From Catenuloplanes indicus (GTDB taxonomy: Bacteria; Actinomycetota; Actinomycetes; Mycobacteriales; Micromonosporaceae): a stretch of DNA of 64,000 bases. The notes below the pieces were generated by a model. That model was not told the origin of the DNA and did no database searches. It worked only from the letters and a program-made list of their open reading frames with translations. Positions 17,868 to 25,840 of the stretch are shown in pieces. Made by a program: the position numbers and the translations under genes. The first letter of the stretch is position 1. Each line of letters starts with the position of its first letter. Where the stretch lies: the NCBI RefSeq assembly GCF_030813715.1, contig NZ_JAUSUZ010000001.1, positions 8,352,501-8,416,500 of the forward strand, given 5' to 3'.

Positions 17868-17988
17868 GCTTCCTCCATGATCATCGTTCTGTTCGGTGCC
17901 GCCCGCACAGTGTCGCTGCGTCGATCCGACAATTCAATTGCCTGTGTCGCCCCCACTTTTTGCCGGGATTCCCGTCTGAAGTTCTTCC

Positions 17989-18487
17989 GTGTCTTCGGAC
18001 TTTTCTTTCATTGCGGGCCCGACTCGTGTTCGGGTGTCCGCCGGCGCCATCATTCGTGACCCCGGAAAAAGAATCATGGTGGTGCAGCCTACCTATAAGG
18101 AAGATTGGGAGATTCCCGGCGGATGTATTGAGCCGGACGAGTCGCCCGCGGCCGCCTGCCGGCGTGAGTTGCGGGAGGAGTTGGGGGCTGGAGGAGCCGG
18201 CGATCGGCCGGTTGCTGTGCGTCGACTGGGTTCCGCCGGCGTCGCCGTGGGGCGGCGCACTGAGCTTCGTCTTCGACGGAGGCCGCCTGACGGACGCGGA
18301 GATCGCGCGCATCCGCCTGCCCGCGGCGGAGTTGAGGACTTTCGAGTTCATCGCGCCCTCGGCCGTCGACGACCGGCTGATCCCGCGACTCGCCCGCCGC
18401 GTGCACGCCGGCCTGCACGCGGTCGACGATCCGGCCGCGCCGGTCTACCTCGAGAGCGGTTTCGCCGCCGTCGTCCGTACCGCCTGA
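17989..18487 (+). pseudogene. NUDIX hydrolase split by a one-base frameshift
   Basis: From GTG 17989 the first frame reads SAGAIIRDPGKRIMVVQP and the full NUDIX box GGCIEPDESPAAACRRELREELG, written here only to mark the G-x5-E-x7-REL-x-EE-x-G pattern. At the run of five G at 18183-18187 the frame breaks. The +1 frame then continues with LEEPAIGRLLCVDWVPPASP, WGGALSFVFDGGRL and so on to a stop at 18487. Removing one G restores a continuous ~165-residue NUDIX protein with the expected hydrophobic residue after the box. Either the gene is newly inactivated or this is a homopolymer sequencing error. NUDIX enzymes cleave nucleoside diphosphates linked to other groups; the substrate is unknown. The 5' part is AT-richer than its neighbours. 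Confidence 0.8.
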
Positions 18488-18502
18488 TTCCCCACCCGAT
18501 CC

Positions 18503-18528
18503 GCCGCCGCCCGTCCTCGGGCGGCGGC
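18503..18528 (+). terminator. terminator hairpin after the NUDIX gene
   Basis: An 11-bp perfect stem (18503-18513 with 18518-18528) and TCCT loop sit 15 bases after the stop, directly abutting the next promoter's -35 box. Confidence 0.65.
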
Positions 18529-18559
18529 TTGACATCATGCAGGTGATTGCCTGCATAAT
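18529..18559 (+). promoter_or_regulatory. leaderless promoter with embedded operator for the ArsR-SRPBCC gene
   Basis: TTGACA (18529-18534) and CATAAT (18554-18559) are separated by 19 bases. Between and overlapping them lies a perfect inverted repeat, ATGCAGG-6-CCTGCAT, at 18537-18556. The -10 box ends 7 bases before the ATG at 18567, so transcription should start at or next to the start codon. The repeat is placed to let the encoded ArsR-type repressor block RNA polymerase. Confidence 0.65.
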
Positions 18560-18566
18560 GCTGGTC

Positions 18567-19322
18567 ATGGATCGGGTGTTCAAAGCGCTCGCCGACCCCA
18601 CCCGTCGCCGTCTCCTCGACAGCCTTCGCGGCCGGGACGGCCAGACGCTCGGTGAGCTCTGTGCCGGCCTCGACATGGCGCGGCAGTCCGCCACCCAGCA
18701 TCTCGGGGTGCTGGAGGAGGCGAACCTGATCAGCACCGTGCGGCGGGGGCGGGAGAAGGTGCACTACCTGAATCCTGTGCCGATCAACGAGATCCGGCGG
18801 CGGTGGATCGCGGCGTTCGACGAGCCGCGGCTGGCGGTGCTGGAAGCGATCAAGGAGCGTGCGATGGTTCCGGACTATGTGTACGTCACCTACATCCGCA
18901 GCACCGCGGAGCGGGTGTGGGCGGCGCTGACCGATGCCGACCTCACGGCGGCGTACTGGGGGCACAGCAACCGGTCGGACTGGCAGCCCGGGTCCACCTG
19001 GGAGCATCTGCGCACGGACGGGTCCGGGATCGCGGACGGCGGCGGCGTGGTCGTGGCGAGCGAGCCGCCGCGCCGGCTGGTCATCACGTTCGGGATGCCG
19101 GGGGAGCGGGTGGCGGACGGCGCGTCCACGGTTACGTTCGAGGTCGAGCCGTGGCAGGAGATCGTGCGGCTGACCGTGACGCACACCCGGCTGCCGTCCG
19201 ACGAGGACCGGGCGGCGGTCTCGCTGGGCTGGCCGGCCGTGCTGGCGAACCTGAAGTCGCTGCTGGAGACCGGCGAGGTGCTGCCGCAGGCGCCGTGGGA
19301 ATGGCCGGGCACGAACGGATAA
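18567..19322 (+). CDS. ArsR-type repressor fused to an SRPBCC (AHSA1-like) domain
   Basis: The 251-residue protein starts with an ArsR winged helix (VFKALADPTRRRLLDSLRG, SATQHLGVLEEANLI, GREKVHYL) in residues 1-90. A complete SRPBCC/Hsp90-ATPase-activator-like domain fills ~100-235 (VYVTYIRSTAERVWAALTDA, AYWGHSN, TVTFEVEPWQEIVRLTVTH). The first domain should bind DNA as a dimer; the second forms a hydrophobic cavity that may bind the effector. No metal-binding ELCVC motif is present. ATG at 18567 is chosen because the HTH begins there and the promoter predicts a leaderless message. The same two domains occur as separate adjacent genes at 54588-55418 in this window. Confidence 0.88.
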   Translation: MDRVFKALADPTRRRLLDSLRGRDGQTLGELCAGLDMARQSATQHLGVLEEANLISTVRRGREKVHYLNPVPINEIRRRWIAAFDEPRLAVLEAIKERAMVPDYVYVTYIRSTAERVWAALTDADLTAAYWGHSNRSDWQPGSTWEHLRTDGSGIADGGGVVVASEPPRRLVITFGMPGERVADGASTVTFEVEPWQEIVRLTVTHTRLPSDEDRAAVSLGWPAVLANLKSLLETGEVLPQAPWEWPGTNG

Positions 19323-19504
19323 CCGATATTCCCGCTTCCGGCGTGCGGGCGATCCGCATGCTCCCGCGGGCAAACCGCGCGGTGTCTCCGCCTTCGCTCG
19401 ACGCCGCGTCGGAGCCGGTTTCGTACCCGGTCACCGAAGAGCCGCGAGCAGTGTCGCACATGAATCCCAGCCGCGTCGCGGCTATTGGGAAGGGGATAGA
19501 AGAG

Positions 19505-19577
19505 AGCGGACGACGGGATTCGAACCCGCGACCCTCACCTTGGCAAGGTGATGCGCTACCAGCTGCGCTACGTCCGC
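19505..19577 (-). tRNA. tRNA-Gly (GCC)
   Basis: On the minus strand the acceptor stem GCGGACG/CGTCCGC, a D-arm with GCGC, an anticodon stem-loop CACCT-TGCCAAG carrying GCC, and a T-arm with GGTTCGAATCC are all present. The discriminator base is U. The 3' CCA is not encoded. Its 3' end faces the decayed patch at 17.3-18.5 kb. No duplicated 3' segment indicating an integrated element was seen within the window. Confidence 0.95.
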
Positions 19578-19763
19578 GTATCTGCCCGGGGTTGTTGTCC
19601 CGGCGACACAGAGAACTCTAGAGCATCCCGTTCATCGACGGGACACCGGGCTCCCATTTCGGTACGCGTCGATCACCGTACGTACGCGAGGTGCCGGAAC
19701 GATCCGGACATCCGGTGCGTGAATGCCGCTGCTCGGCCATCGTGATGCGAGCGTCCGATTGAG

Positions 19764-22700
19764 ATGATGGCGAGCGTGCGATGGTCACGGACTCGACGCC
19801 TCGCGATCGCCGGGGGCCTGACCCTCGCGACACTTCTGACGGCCGGGCTCGGTCTCCTGCTGAGCCGGCTGGGCCTGGAACGCGCCGATCAGCTCTCCAG
19901 CGTCCTCGCGATGTTCATCGGCCTTCTCGCGCTGGGGGCGGCGGTGTTCGCGCTCCGTAAGGATCGCGCGGGAGCTGGCCGTGCGATGCGGCGGCAGCAC
20001 CCCACGGCCTGGGGACGTCGTCCGCTCTCCGAGGAATTGCGCCGATATCTCCTGGACGCGGAAGCCGCCGCGGACCGGTCGCCGAGCCGGTTGCTCGAGG
20101 AACGCCGCACCGAGGTGCACGCCATTTATGTGCGGCAACGGGTCGAGCAGCCCGGTACGGCGGTCCCTGAGGAGGAACGGCCGGGCCAACGGCACCGTGT
20201 CGCCCGGCGCCCGGACGGCTGGCTGTTCCTGCCGTTCAGCCAGCAGCCCCGGGTGATCCCCGTCCGGCGTCCGCTGGAGAAGGTGTTCGACCAGCACCGG
20301 CATCTGCTGATCGAGGGCGGCCCGGGCACCGGCAAGTCGACGACGGCCGGCCAGGTCTGCCGTCAGCTTGCCGCGTCCTGGCTGTCGGCGGACGAGAGCG
20401 GCCGGGAACTTTCCGCGAAGCCGCTGCTGCCGGTGCTCGTGACCGCGCGGGCGCTCGCCGAGCGGATGGATCGGGACTGGGCGGGCGCGCTGTCCGAGGC
20501 GGCGTTCGACAACATGGGCCTGAGCAGCCGGGGCCACATCGACCCGGCACTGCTGAACGAGCCGGTCGGCGACGCCGAGTGGATGGTCGTCGTCGACGGC
20601 CTGGACGAGGTGCCGAGCGACGAACTCGACCGGTTCGTGATTCGGTTGTCGAGGTGGACGTCGAGCGCAGGCGGCCCGCACCGATTACTGATCACCACCC
20701 GTCCGCTGGCCGGTCATGTGACCTCGATGCTCGGCACCGGCCTGATCGGGCACTACACCCTGCTGCCGTTCGACCGGCAACTGCTCGCCGATTTCGCACA
20801 CCGATGGTTCGCGCCGTACCGCGACGGCCCCGACCGGGCGGCCGCGTTCCTCTCCCAGGTGGCCTCCAGCGGTCTGCACGAACTGGCCTCCGTGCCGCTG
20901 ATGGCGACCATCGCGATCCGGCTGTTCGAGTCCGCTCCTCAGGTGGGCCTCCCGCGCAACCGGCACGACCTCTACGAGAACTACCTGCGCTGGCTGCGCG
21001 AGCGAAACCACAACCGGCGTGTGGCCGGGCGCGCGAACCTCCTGGCCGATCTCGCCGGAGAGCCGAATGCCGCCGCCGTGGTCGAGGCGATCTACGACCG
21101 TACCGACGACCTGCTCGAAGAAATCGCCCGAACGCGCGTCGAGAGCCGCCGTTCCCTGGTGCGCACCGCGGTGGACCGCCTGACCTCCGAGGCGGGCCCG
21201 GTCGCCGGTCTCCCGGAGCACGACTGGGGCACCCTGGTGGAGAAGGCGCTGGTCAGCACCGGCCTCTTGAGTCACCGGGACAGCGGCCCGGACTTCATCC
21301 ACCTGACGTTCGCGGAACACTTCGCGGCTCGCCGCTACGCACGCGAGCTGTCCGAGGTCTTCAGGCCCAGCGACCGGGCCTGGCAATCATGGCTCCATCG
21401 TGCGGTGTACGAAGATCCTCTCGCGACGTCGGTCCTGACTCGGTGGACCCGCGGCCGGTCCACCGAGCCATTGCTCGCCTGGCTGCTGGGACACGTTCGT
21501 CAGCAGCAGATGATCGCGGTGCGCCTGGTTGCCGAGGGCGCGTCGGCCACCGACGACCAGCTGAGGTCGTGCCTGGATGTGGTGAGCCTTGGCCTGTGGG
21601 GTGCCTCGTCGGTCGACGCGGCCGAGGTGCTGGCACCGGTCCGCCGCTTTCCGCTCGTGCCGCTGGTCGCGCGCTGGCTCGAAGAGCAGCTCGCCGTTGC
21701 CCCGGCCGGCTCCGAGCAGTGGGCCTCACTGGCCGCCGTCCTCGCCGATCGCGATCGAGACCGGCGGCCGCAGCTCATCGATGCGCTGATGGCCGCCACG
21801 CACAGCGACCGGGCCATCGGCGACCGGGTAGCGGTGGCCAAAGCGCTCGTCGACGTGGCACCGGCACGCGGTGGCGAGGTCGCCGCGAGTTTCATCGCTC
21901 TGCTGGAACCAGGCGTGATCGTCGACGCGTCCGCCCGGGGAAACCTGGCGACCTTTCTCCTCGACTACGAGGGCGCACCCAGGGACGCCGCACTTGCCGC
22001 ACTGACCACCATCCTGCGGGACGTCACCGCGGCTCTCTCCGACCGGCAGGCCGCGGCCGAGGCACTGGCGGAGTGGAACGGCGAGACGCGCAGTGTGATC
22101 GTCGCCGAATTGCGCGGTGCACTGTCACTGCCGGGCTACGTGGCATTGCGGACGAAAGCCGCCGCCGCGTGTGCGATCGCGGCGATCGCGCCGGAGCAGC
22201 GCACCGAGATGGCCGCCGTGATCCGCGGCTATCTCGGCCGGAGCGATCTGGAACGACTAGAAGTTCTTCCTATCGTTGAGCTGCTGGCCGATCTCGATCC
22301 AGCTTCTCGGCAGTACGTGGTCGACTTCTTGGAGCGCGCGGCTTCCGCTCCGACCGCATCCGCTTTCGATCGGCTCCGAATGGCCGTGCGAATTGTGCGA
22401 TTCGGCGATGAGCTGTGGCATGCCGGACTAAGGATTGTGGCAGACGTCCTCAGGATCAGTAATGTGCTCGACTCGTATTCCAACTTGGACTTGCGGAGTT
22501 TTCGTGATCTGGACAGGGAGTTCGTCCAGCAATTGGTTGCTCTTGTTGCCGCCGTTGCTGAGGAGGTGGAAGCTGAGCCGACAACGGCGAGCTGGATCCG
22601 GTCGACTGCTGCCTGCTTTGATCCGAGTTTCCGAGATGACGTAGATGTTGTTGTGTCGGCTTTGAGTGGCCCCGGTTTGACGGTCTGGGAGCTGTACTCG

Positions 22701-25400
22701 GTGCAGAGTCGAGTACGTGATTGTTCGCCTCTTGTGGTGGACGGTGTTGTGGGTATGATCAAGTCTCTGGCATTCGGCGGCGTGGCTGACCTTAGCGAGG
22801 AACGGGCTGCCGGGCTAGCGATGGCGCTGGGCAATGAGGACGTCGAAGGACGCCGCGCATACGTCGATCTCGTGCGACGCGTGATGCTGGACCGGGGGGC
22901 GGGGCCGGATGCGCAGGTCAACGCCGCGTTGAACTTGTGCGGTATCCCCGGGTATGAAGGTGAGGTTGCCGGAATTCTGGCGGATGTCCTGCGTGGCTCT
23001 GATGCTATGCGGATGTGGCCTTCCGAATGGATGTACCGGATCGTGGGTGTGCCCGCCTACGGGCAGTTCGCCAAAGTTATTCTCGATGAATCGCTTGAGG
23101 GGGCGCACCTGCCGCACTTCGAGCGTGTCGCGGTTCTTAACAAATTCAGTGAGGATTTTGCGACGCATGATCAGACGGTTGCAATCGAGAAGTTGCGGCG
23201 GCTTGCGCATGATCGTACCAATACTACTCAGGATTTGGTGGCCATTAGTTCCTGCCTGTCGGCAATGGTGCCCGGCCGAGGAATTGATGCTGCCCTCCGC
23301 GGACTGCTCAATGATGTGGACAGGCCTGTCGAGGACCGCCTCATGGTGGCCGTATTCCTGGACAAGGAGCCAGGCGGCGGAGTGGAGGCTCGGGATTTCC
23401 GATTGGGGGTGTCGCGCGACGATTTCGTCAGTTTGAGTAGTCGTCAGCTGGCACTTCGCCAACTGGCCGACCCGGAGATCGACGGTTCGGAGATGCTTAT
23501 CCAGACCGGGAAGGCGCTGCCGTGGATGGCGACGTACCGTGTCCCAAGGCGCATTCAAGAATTCCTGCTGCGCATGTCGTTCGATGGACGCCATGATGAC
23601 CTGCAAACGCGGGTTGTGGATCTGCAACTTCGCAGTATCTCCAGTCGTGCCATCTACCCCGGAGGTGACGCCGCCGATGTCCTGGCTCGCGTGGACAGTT
23701 GTGCGGCGACGGTACGATCCGGGCTCGCGGAACCGGTGCCGTCACCGGCACTGATCTGTGCCGCCGCCGTCATTCTGCCGCGGGAGCACGCGAAGGTCGC
23801 CGCCGCGATCCAGAGGGTTGTCGCGGAGCGGAGCAGCACGCCGGTGGAGCGTCGCCGGCTTCTGTCACTGCAGCTCAGCCTGGTACCGGCGGAACGTCCG
23901 GCAGCACTCGGCATCCTGCGTGCGTCGGCCCATCGCGTCAACGCCGAAGACCGGCTGCAGCCACCGTCGCTCGACGCCATCGAGGCAGCGGAAACCCTCC
24001 TCTCCGTGGTCGCGCAGCGAGAGTTCGCCGCCGCCGCGCTCGCCGCCGTGATGGCGGATACCGGTGAAACCACAAGCCGCCGTCGGGCGGCGTGCGAGTC
24101 GCTGGCCACGCACGGCGGCGGGCCACAGGCCCGGCGCCGAGCCGCAGCGTTCTTCACGGCGCAGACCGATAGCACGCAGCTGTCGATCCCGGCGCGGTGT
24201 GCCGCGGCTGAGCACCTCCGCTCGGCGGCAGCCGGCACACATGCGGCGGTCGCCGGGCGGCTGCGTGACTGGCTCGCCGCGGCCGATGCGGCCGAGGATC
24301 GGGCTCAGGTCCTGCGGTCCTTGCTGGACTGGGATCCGAACGACGACGACGCGCTCAACGGCTTGCTCACGATCGTCGCCAGCGCGGACGCGCCCGGCCG
24401 GGTGAGATCGCATGTCGCGCGGATGCTCGCCCAGCGATCGCCGGTGCACCGGCGCGCGCTCGGGACCGTGCTGGAGCGACTCCTCGACGATGGTGTCCCG
24501 CCGGTCCAGCGTGCGGCGTTCCGTGCCGCGCTGGCCGAAGCGTTCCCGGACACCAGGGGCGCCGCCATCGCCGACCTGACAGCGATCGCGACGGACGACC
24601 GTCAGCCGCCGGTCATCCGGGTGGACGCCGCGCGAATGCTGCGCGACCTGGGCTCCGTCGCGTCGGTCCGCACGGGTTACCTGACCCTGTACGCGATCTT
24701 CGTGGACGGCGCGCAGCCCGGTCATGCGCGCATCCAGGCCGGTGAGACCCTGATGAACGCTCCCGGACCCAAGCTGCGAGAGGTCTACGACCGCATGCTC
24801 GACCTGGACACCGCCCACGCCGACGATCGGCTCGCCGCCGCCGTAGCGGTGCTGCGGTACATCGGCCCACCGCCCGCGATTCTCGTGCATGACCTGCGGC
24901 AGCCCGCCGACGTGGCGGTCCGGCGGGCGCTGCTGTCACCGGACCTGTCACCGCACCGCATGTTGCCCGCCGCCGTCGCGCTCGGCGAACTGGGCGATGC
25001 CGAGTGCCGCCAGGCCGCGGTGGCCACGCTGGAGAAGCTGGCCGACGACGACACCGCCCGCCCCTGGCTGCGGTATGCCGCGATCGCGGCCATTCCGGCG
25101 ATCACTTTCGACCGGGTGGCGGAGCGCACCGGACGCCTCTGGGCCGTGGTGACCGACGACGGGCAGCCGCTGGATCACCGCCGCTGGGCCGCGGAGGCGT
25201 TCGCCGGCATCGCCGGGTTGCTGCGGCGCCCCGCTCGCGATGCGTTGCGGGCGCTGGACGGTGAGCATCTGGAACCGCGAGCGCGCCGTCGTCTCCGTCG
25301 CTCCATCGCCTACATCGACAACGAGGAGCGCTGGATTCCCGGCACGAGCGAATCGCACGAGGTGGCGGGCAGCGGCCGGGCGGGGACAGCGAGCGGCTAG
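19764..25400 (+). CDS. giant membrane-anchored NACHT NTPase with HEAT-like repeat array (bNACHT-type)
   Basis: This 1878-residue protein begins with two membrane helices (~10-33 and ~44-64). A linker leads to a NACHT/STAND ATPase at ~175-520. Walker A is GGPGTGKST (185-193, Lys191); Walker B is WMVVVDGLDEVP (Asp278, Asp281-Glu282); the sensor motif LLITTRP lies at 308-314; FIHLTFAEHFAARRYA near 511 closes the winged-helix part. From ~560 to the end it is an almost unbroken series of paired helices resembling HEAT/armadillo repeats (YVALRTKAAAACAIAAIAP, WLRYAAIAAIPAI). Bacterial NACHT proteins of this plan are antiphage, NLR-like sensors: repeats sense, NACHT oligomerises, and the N-terminal part (here membrane helices) is the effector. 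That role is inferred. Codons 826-1300 are AT-richer than the rest. An EVE-domain gene follows in 26 bases. A rare TTA codon occurs at Leu308. Confidence 0.9.
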   Translation: MMASVRWSRTRRLAIAGGLTLATLLTAGLGLLLSRLGLERADQLSSVLAMFIGLLALGAAVFALRKDRAGAGRAMRRQHPTAWGRRPLSEELRRYLLDAEAAADRSPSRLLEERRTEVHAIYVRQRVEQPGTAVPEEERPGQRHRVARRPDGWLFLPFSQQPRVIPVRRPLEKVFDQHRHLLIEGGPGTGKSTTAGQVCRQLAASWLSADESGRELSAKPLLPVLVTARALAERMDRDWAGALSEAAFDNMGLSSRGHIDPALLNEPVGDAEWMVVVDGLDEVPSDELDRFVIRLSRWTSSAGGPHRLLITTRPLAGHVTSMLGTGLIGHYTLLPFDRQLLADFAHRWFAPYRDGPDRAAAFLSQVASSGLHELASVPLMATIAIRLFESAPQVGLPRNRHDLYENYLRWLRERNHNRRVAGRANLLADLAGEPNAAAVVEAIYDRTDDLLEEIARTRVESRRSLVRTAVDRLTSEAGPVAGLPEHDWGTLVEKALVSTGLLSHRDSGPDFIHLTFAEHFAARRYARELSEVFRPSDRAWQSWLHRAVYEDPLATSVLTRWTRGRSTEPLLAWLLGHVRQQQMIAVRLVAEGASATDDQLRSCLDVVSLGLWGASSVDAAEVLAPVRRFPLVPLVARWLEEQLAVAPAGSEQWASLAAVLADRDRDRRPQLIDALMAATHSDRAIGDRVAVAKALVDVAPARGGEVAASFIALLEPGVIVDASARGNLATFLLDYEGAPRDAALAALTTILRDVTAALSDRQAAAEALAEWNGETRSVIVAELRGALSLPGYVALRTKAAAACAIAAIAPEQRTEMAAVIRGYLGRSDLERLEVLPIVELLADLDPASRQYVVDFLERAASAPTASAFDRLRMAVRIVRFGDELWHAGLRIVADVLRISNVLDSYSNLDLRSFRDLDREFVQQLVALVAAVAEEVEAEPTTASWIRSTAACFDPSFRDDVDVVVSALSGPGLTVWELYSVQSRVRDCSPLVVDGVVGMIKSLAFGGVADLSEERAAGLAMALGNEDVEGRRAYVDLVRRVMLDRGAGPDAQVNAALNLCGIPGYEGEVAGILADVLRGSDAMRMWPSEWMYRIVGVPAYGQFAKVILDESLEGAHLPHFERVAVLNKFSEDFATHDQTVAIEKLRRLAHDRTNTTQDLVAISSCLSAMVPGRGIDAALRGLLNDVDRPVEDRLMVAVFLDKEPGGGVEARDFRLGVSRDDFVSLSSRQLALRQLADPEIDGSEMLIQTGKALPWMATYRVPRRIQEFLLRMSFDGRHDDLQTRVVDLQLRSISSRAIYPGGDAADVLARVDSCAATVRSGLAEPVPSPALICAAAVILPREHAKVAAAIQRVVAERSSTPVERRRLLSLQLSLVPAERPAALGILRASAHRVNAEDRLQPPSLDAIEAAETLLSVVAQREFAAAALAAVMADTGETTSRRRAACESLATHGGGPQARRRAAAFFTAQTDSTQLSIPARCAAAEHLRSAAAGTHAAVAGRLRDWLAAADAAEDRAQVLRSLLDWDPNDDDALNGLLTIVASADAPGRVRSHVARMLAQRSPVHRRALGTVLERLLDDGVPPVQRAAFRAALAEAFPDTRGAAIADLTAIATDDRQPPVIRVDAARMLRDLGSVASVRTGYLTLYAIFVDGAQPGHARIQAGETLMNAPGPKLREVYDRMLDLDTAHADDRLAAAVAVLRYIGPPPAILVHDLRQPADVAVRRALLSPDLSPHRMLPAAVALGELGDAECRQAAVATLEKLADDDTARPWLRYAAIAAIPAITFDRVAERTGRLWAVVTDDGQPLDHRRWAAEAFAGIAGLLRRPARDALRALDGEHLEPRARRRLRRSIAYIDNEERWIPGTSESHEVAGSGRAGTASG
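22240..23660 (+). other. lower-G+C segment inside the NACHT gene
   Basis: Within an otherwise very G+C-rich coding sequence this ~1.4-kb stretch uses AT-ending codons freely (GTT, CTT, ATT, AAT, AGT, TTG), for example around 22460-22640 and 23080-23300. Composition switches back near 23660. The frame stays open throughout and the helical-repeat pattern continues, so the segment is coding and in frame. Boundaries are estimated by eye. Confidence 0.65.
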
Positions 25401-25426
25401 CGTGAGCGGTGGAAGGGGAGGTGGGT

Positions 25427-25807
25427 GTGGCGCACTGGCTCGTGCAGGCGAATGTGGCCGCGTGGCGGGAACGGGCCGATCGGGAGGTGCGGGAGTGGTG
25501 CGTCAAGCGCTACCGCGATCGGGTGACGCCGGGGGATGACGTCGTGCTGTGGCTGACCGGTGGGGTCGGGGTGGTGGCGGTCGGGCGGGTGACCGGGGTG
25601 CCGTATCGGTGGGGTGACGGGTCCTGGCATGCGCCGGTCGAGTTCTCGCGCCGCTTCTTCGACGCGCCGGTGAGCCGTGCGGAGCTGAAGGGCGACCCGG
25701 ACTTCGCGGGCAGCGCGATCCTCCGCATGCCCGGTGCGGCCAACCCGTTCCCGGTTACCGACCGGGAGTGGCAGGCGATCCGGAAGCATGACGCCGCCCG
25801 CACCTGA
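25427..25807 (+). CDS. EVE-domain (PUA-like) protein
   Basis: The 126-residue protein is a single EVE domain: AHWLVQANVAAW at the start, WCVKRYRDRVTPGDDVVLWL, then GVGVVAVGRVTGVPYRWGDG and DREWQAI at the end. EVE/YTH-like PUA folds bind modified bases in DNA or RNA through an aromatic cage; in bacteria they are frequent partners or fusions of modification-dependent defence enzymes. GTG at 25427 is chosen because GGGGAGG at 25415-25421 is well spaced and family members begin at this residue. It starts 26 bases after the NACHT stop and its stop lies in the loop of a strong terminator, so the two genes form a closed operon. A function as base-modification sensor for the NACHT protein is speculation. 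Confidence 0.8.
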   Translation: MAHWLVQANVAAWRERADREVREWCVKRYRDRVTPGDDVVLWLTGGVGVVAVGRVTGVPYRWGDGSWHAPVEFSRRFFDAPVSRAELKGDPDFAGSAILRMPGAANPFPVTDREWQAIRKHDAART

Positions 25808-25825
25808 TCGAGGTGCGGGCGGCGT
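25791..25825. terminator. perfect bidirectional terminator between the NACHT-EVE and sugar operons
   Basis: A 15-bp perfect stem (25791-25805 with 25811-25825) and a 5-base GATCG loop. It overlaps the last codons of the EVE gene and lies 15 bases from the end of the convergent permease gene, so it can serve both directions. Confidence 0.8.
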
Positions 25826-25840
25826 ACCGGGGGAAGGGGT

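Noticed and set aside
19505-25840. Integrative element inserted at tRNA-Gly carrying the NACHT operon
   Set aside because: The NACHT genes lie on the 5' side of the tRNA, there is no integrase, and I found no duplicated tRNA 3' end.
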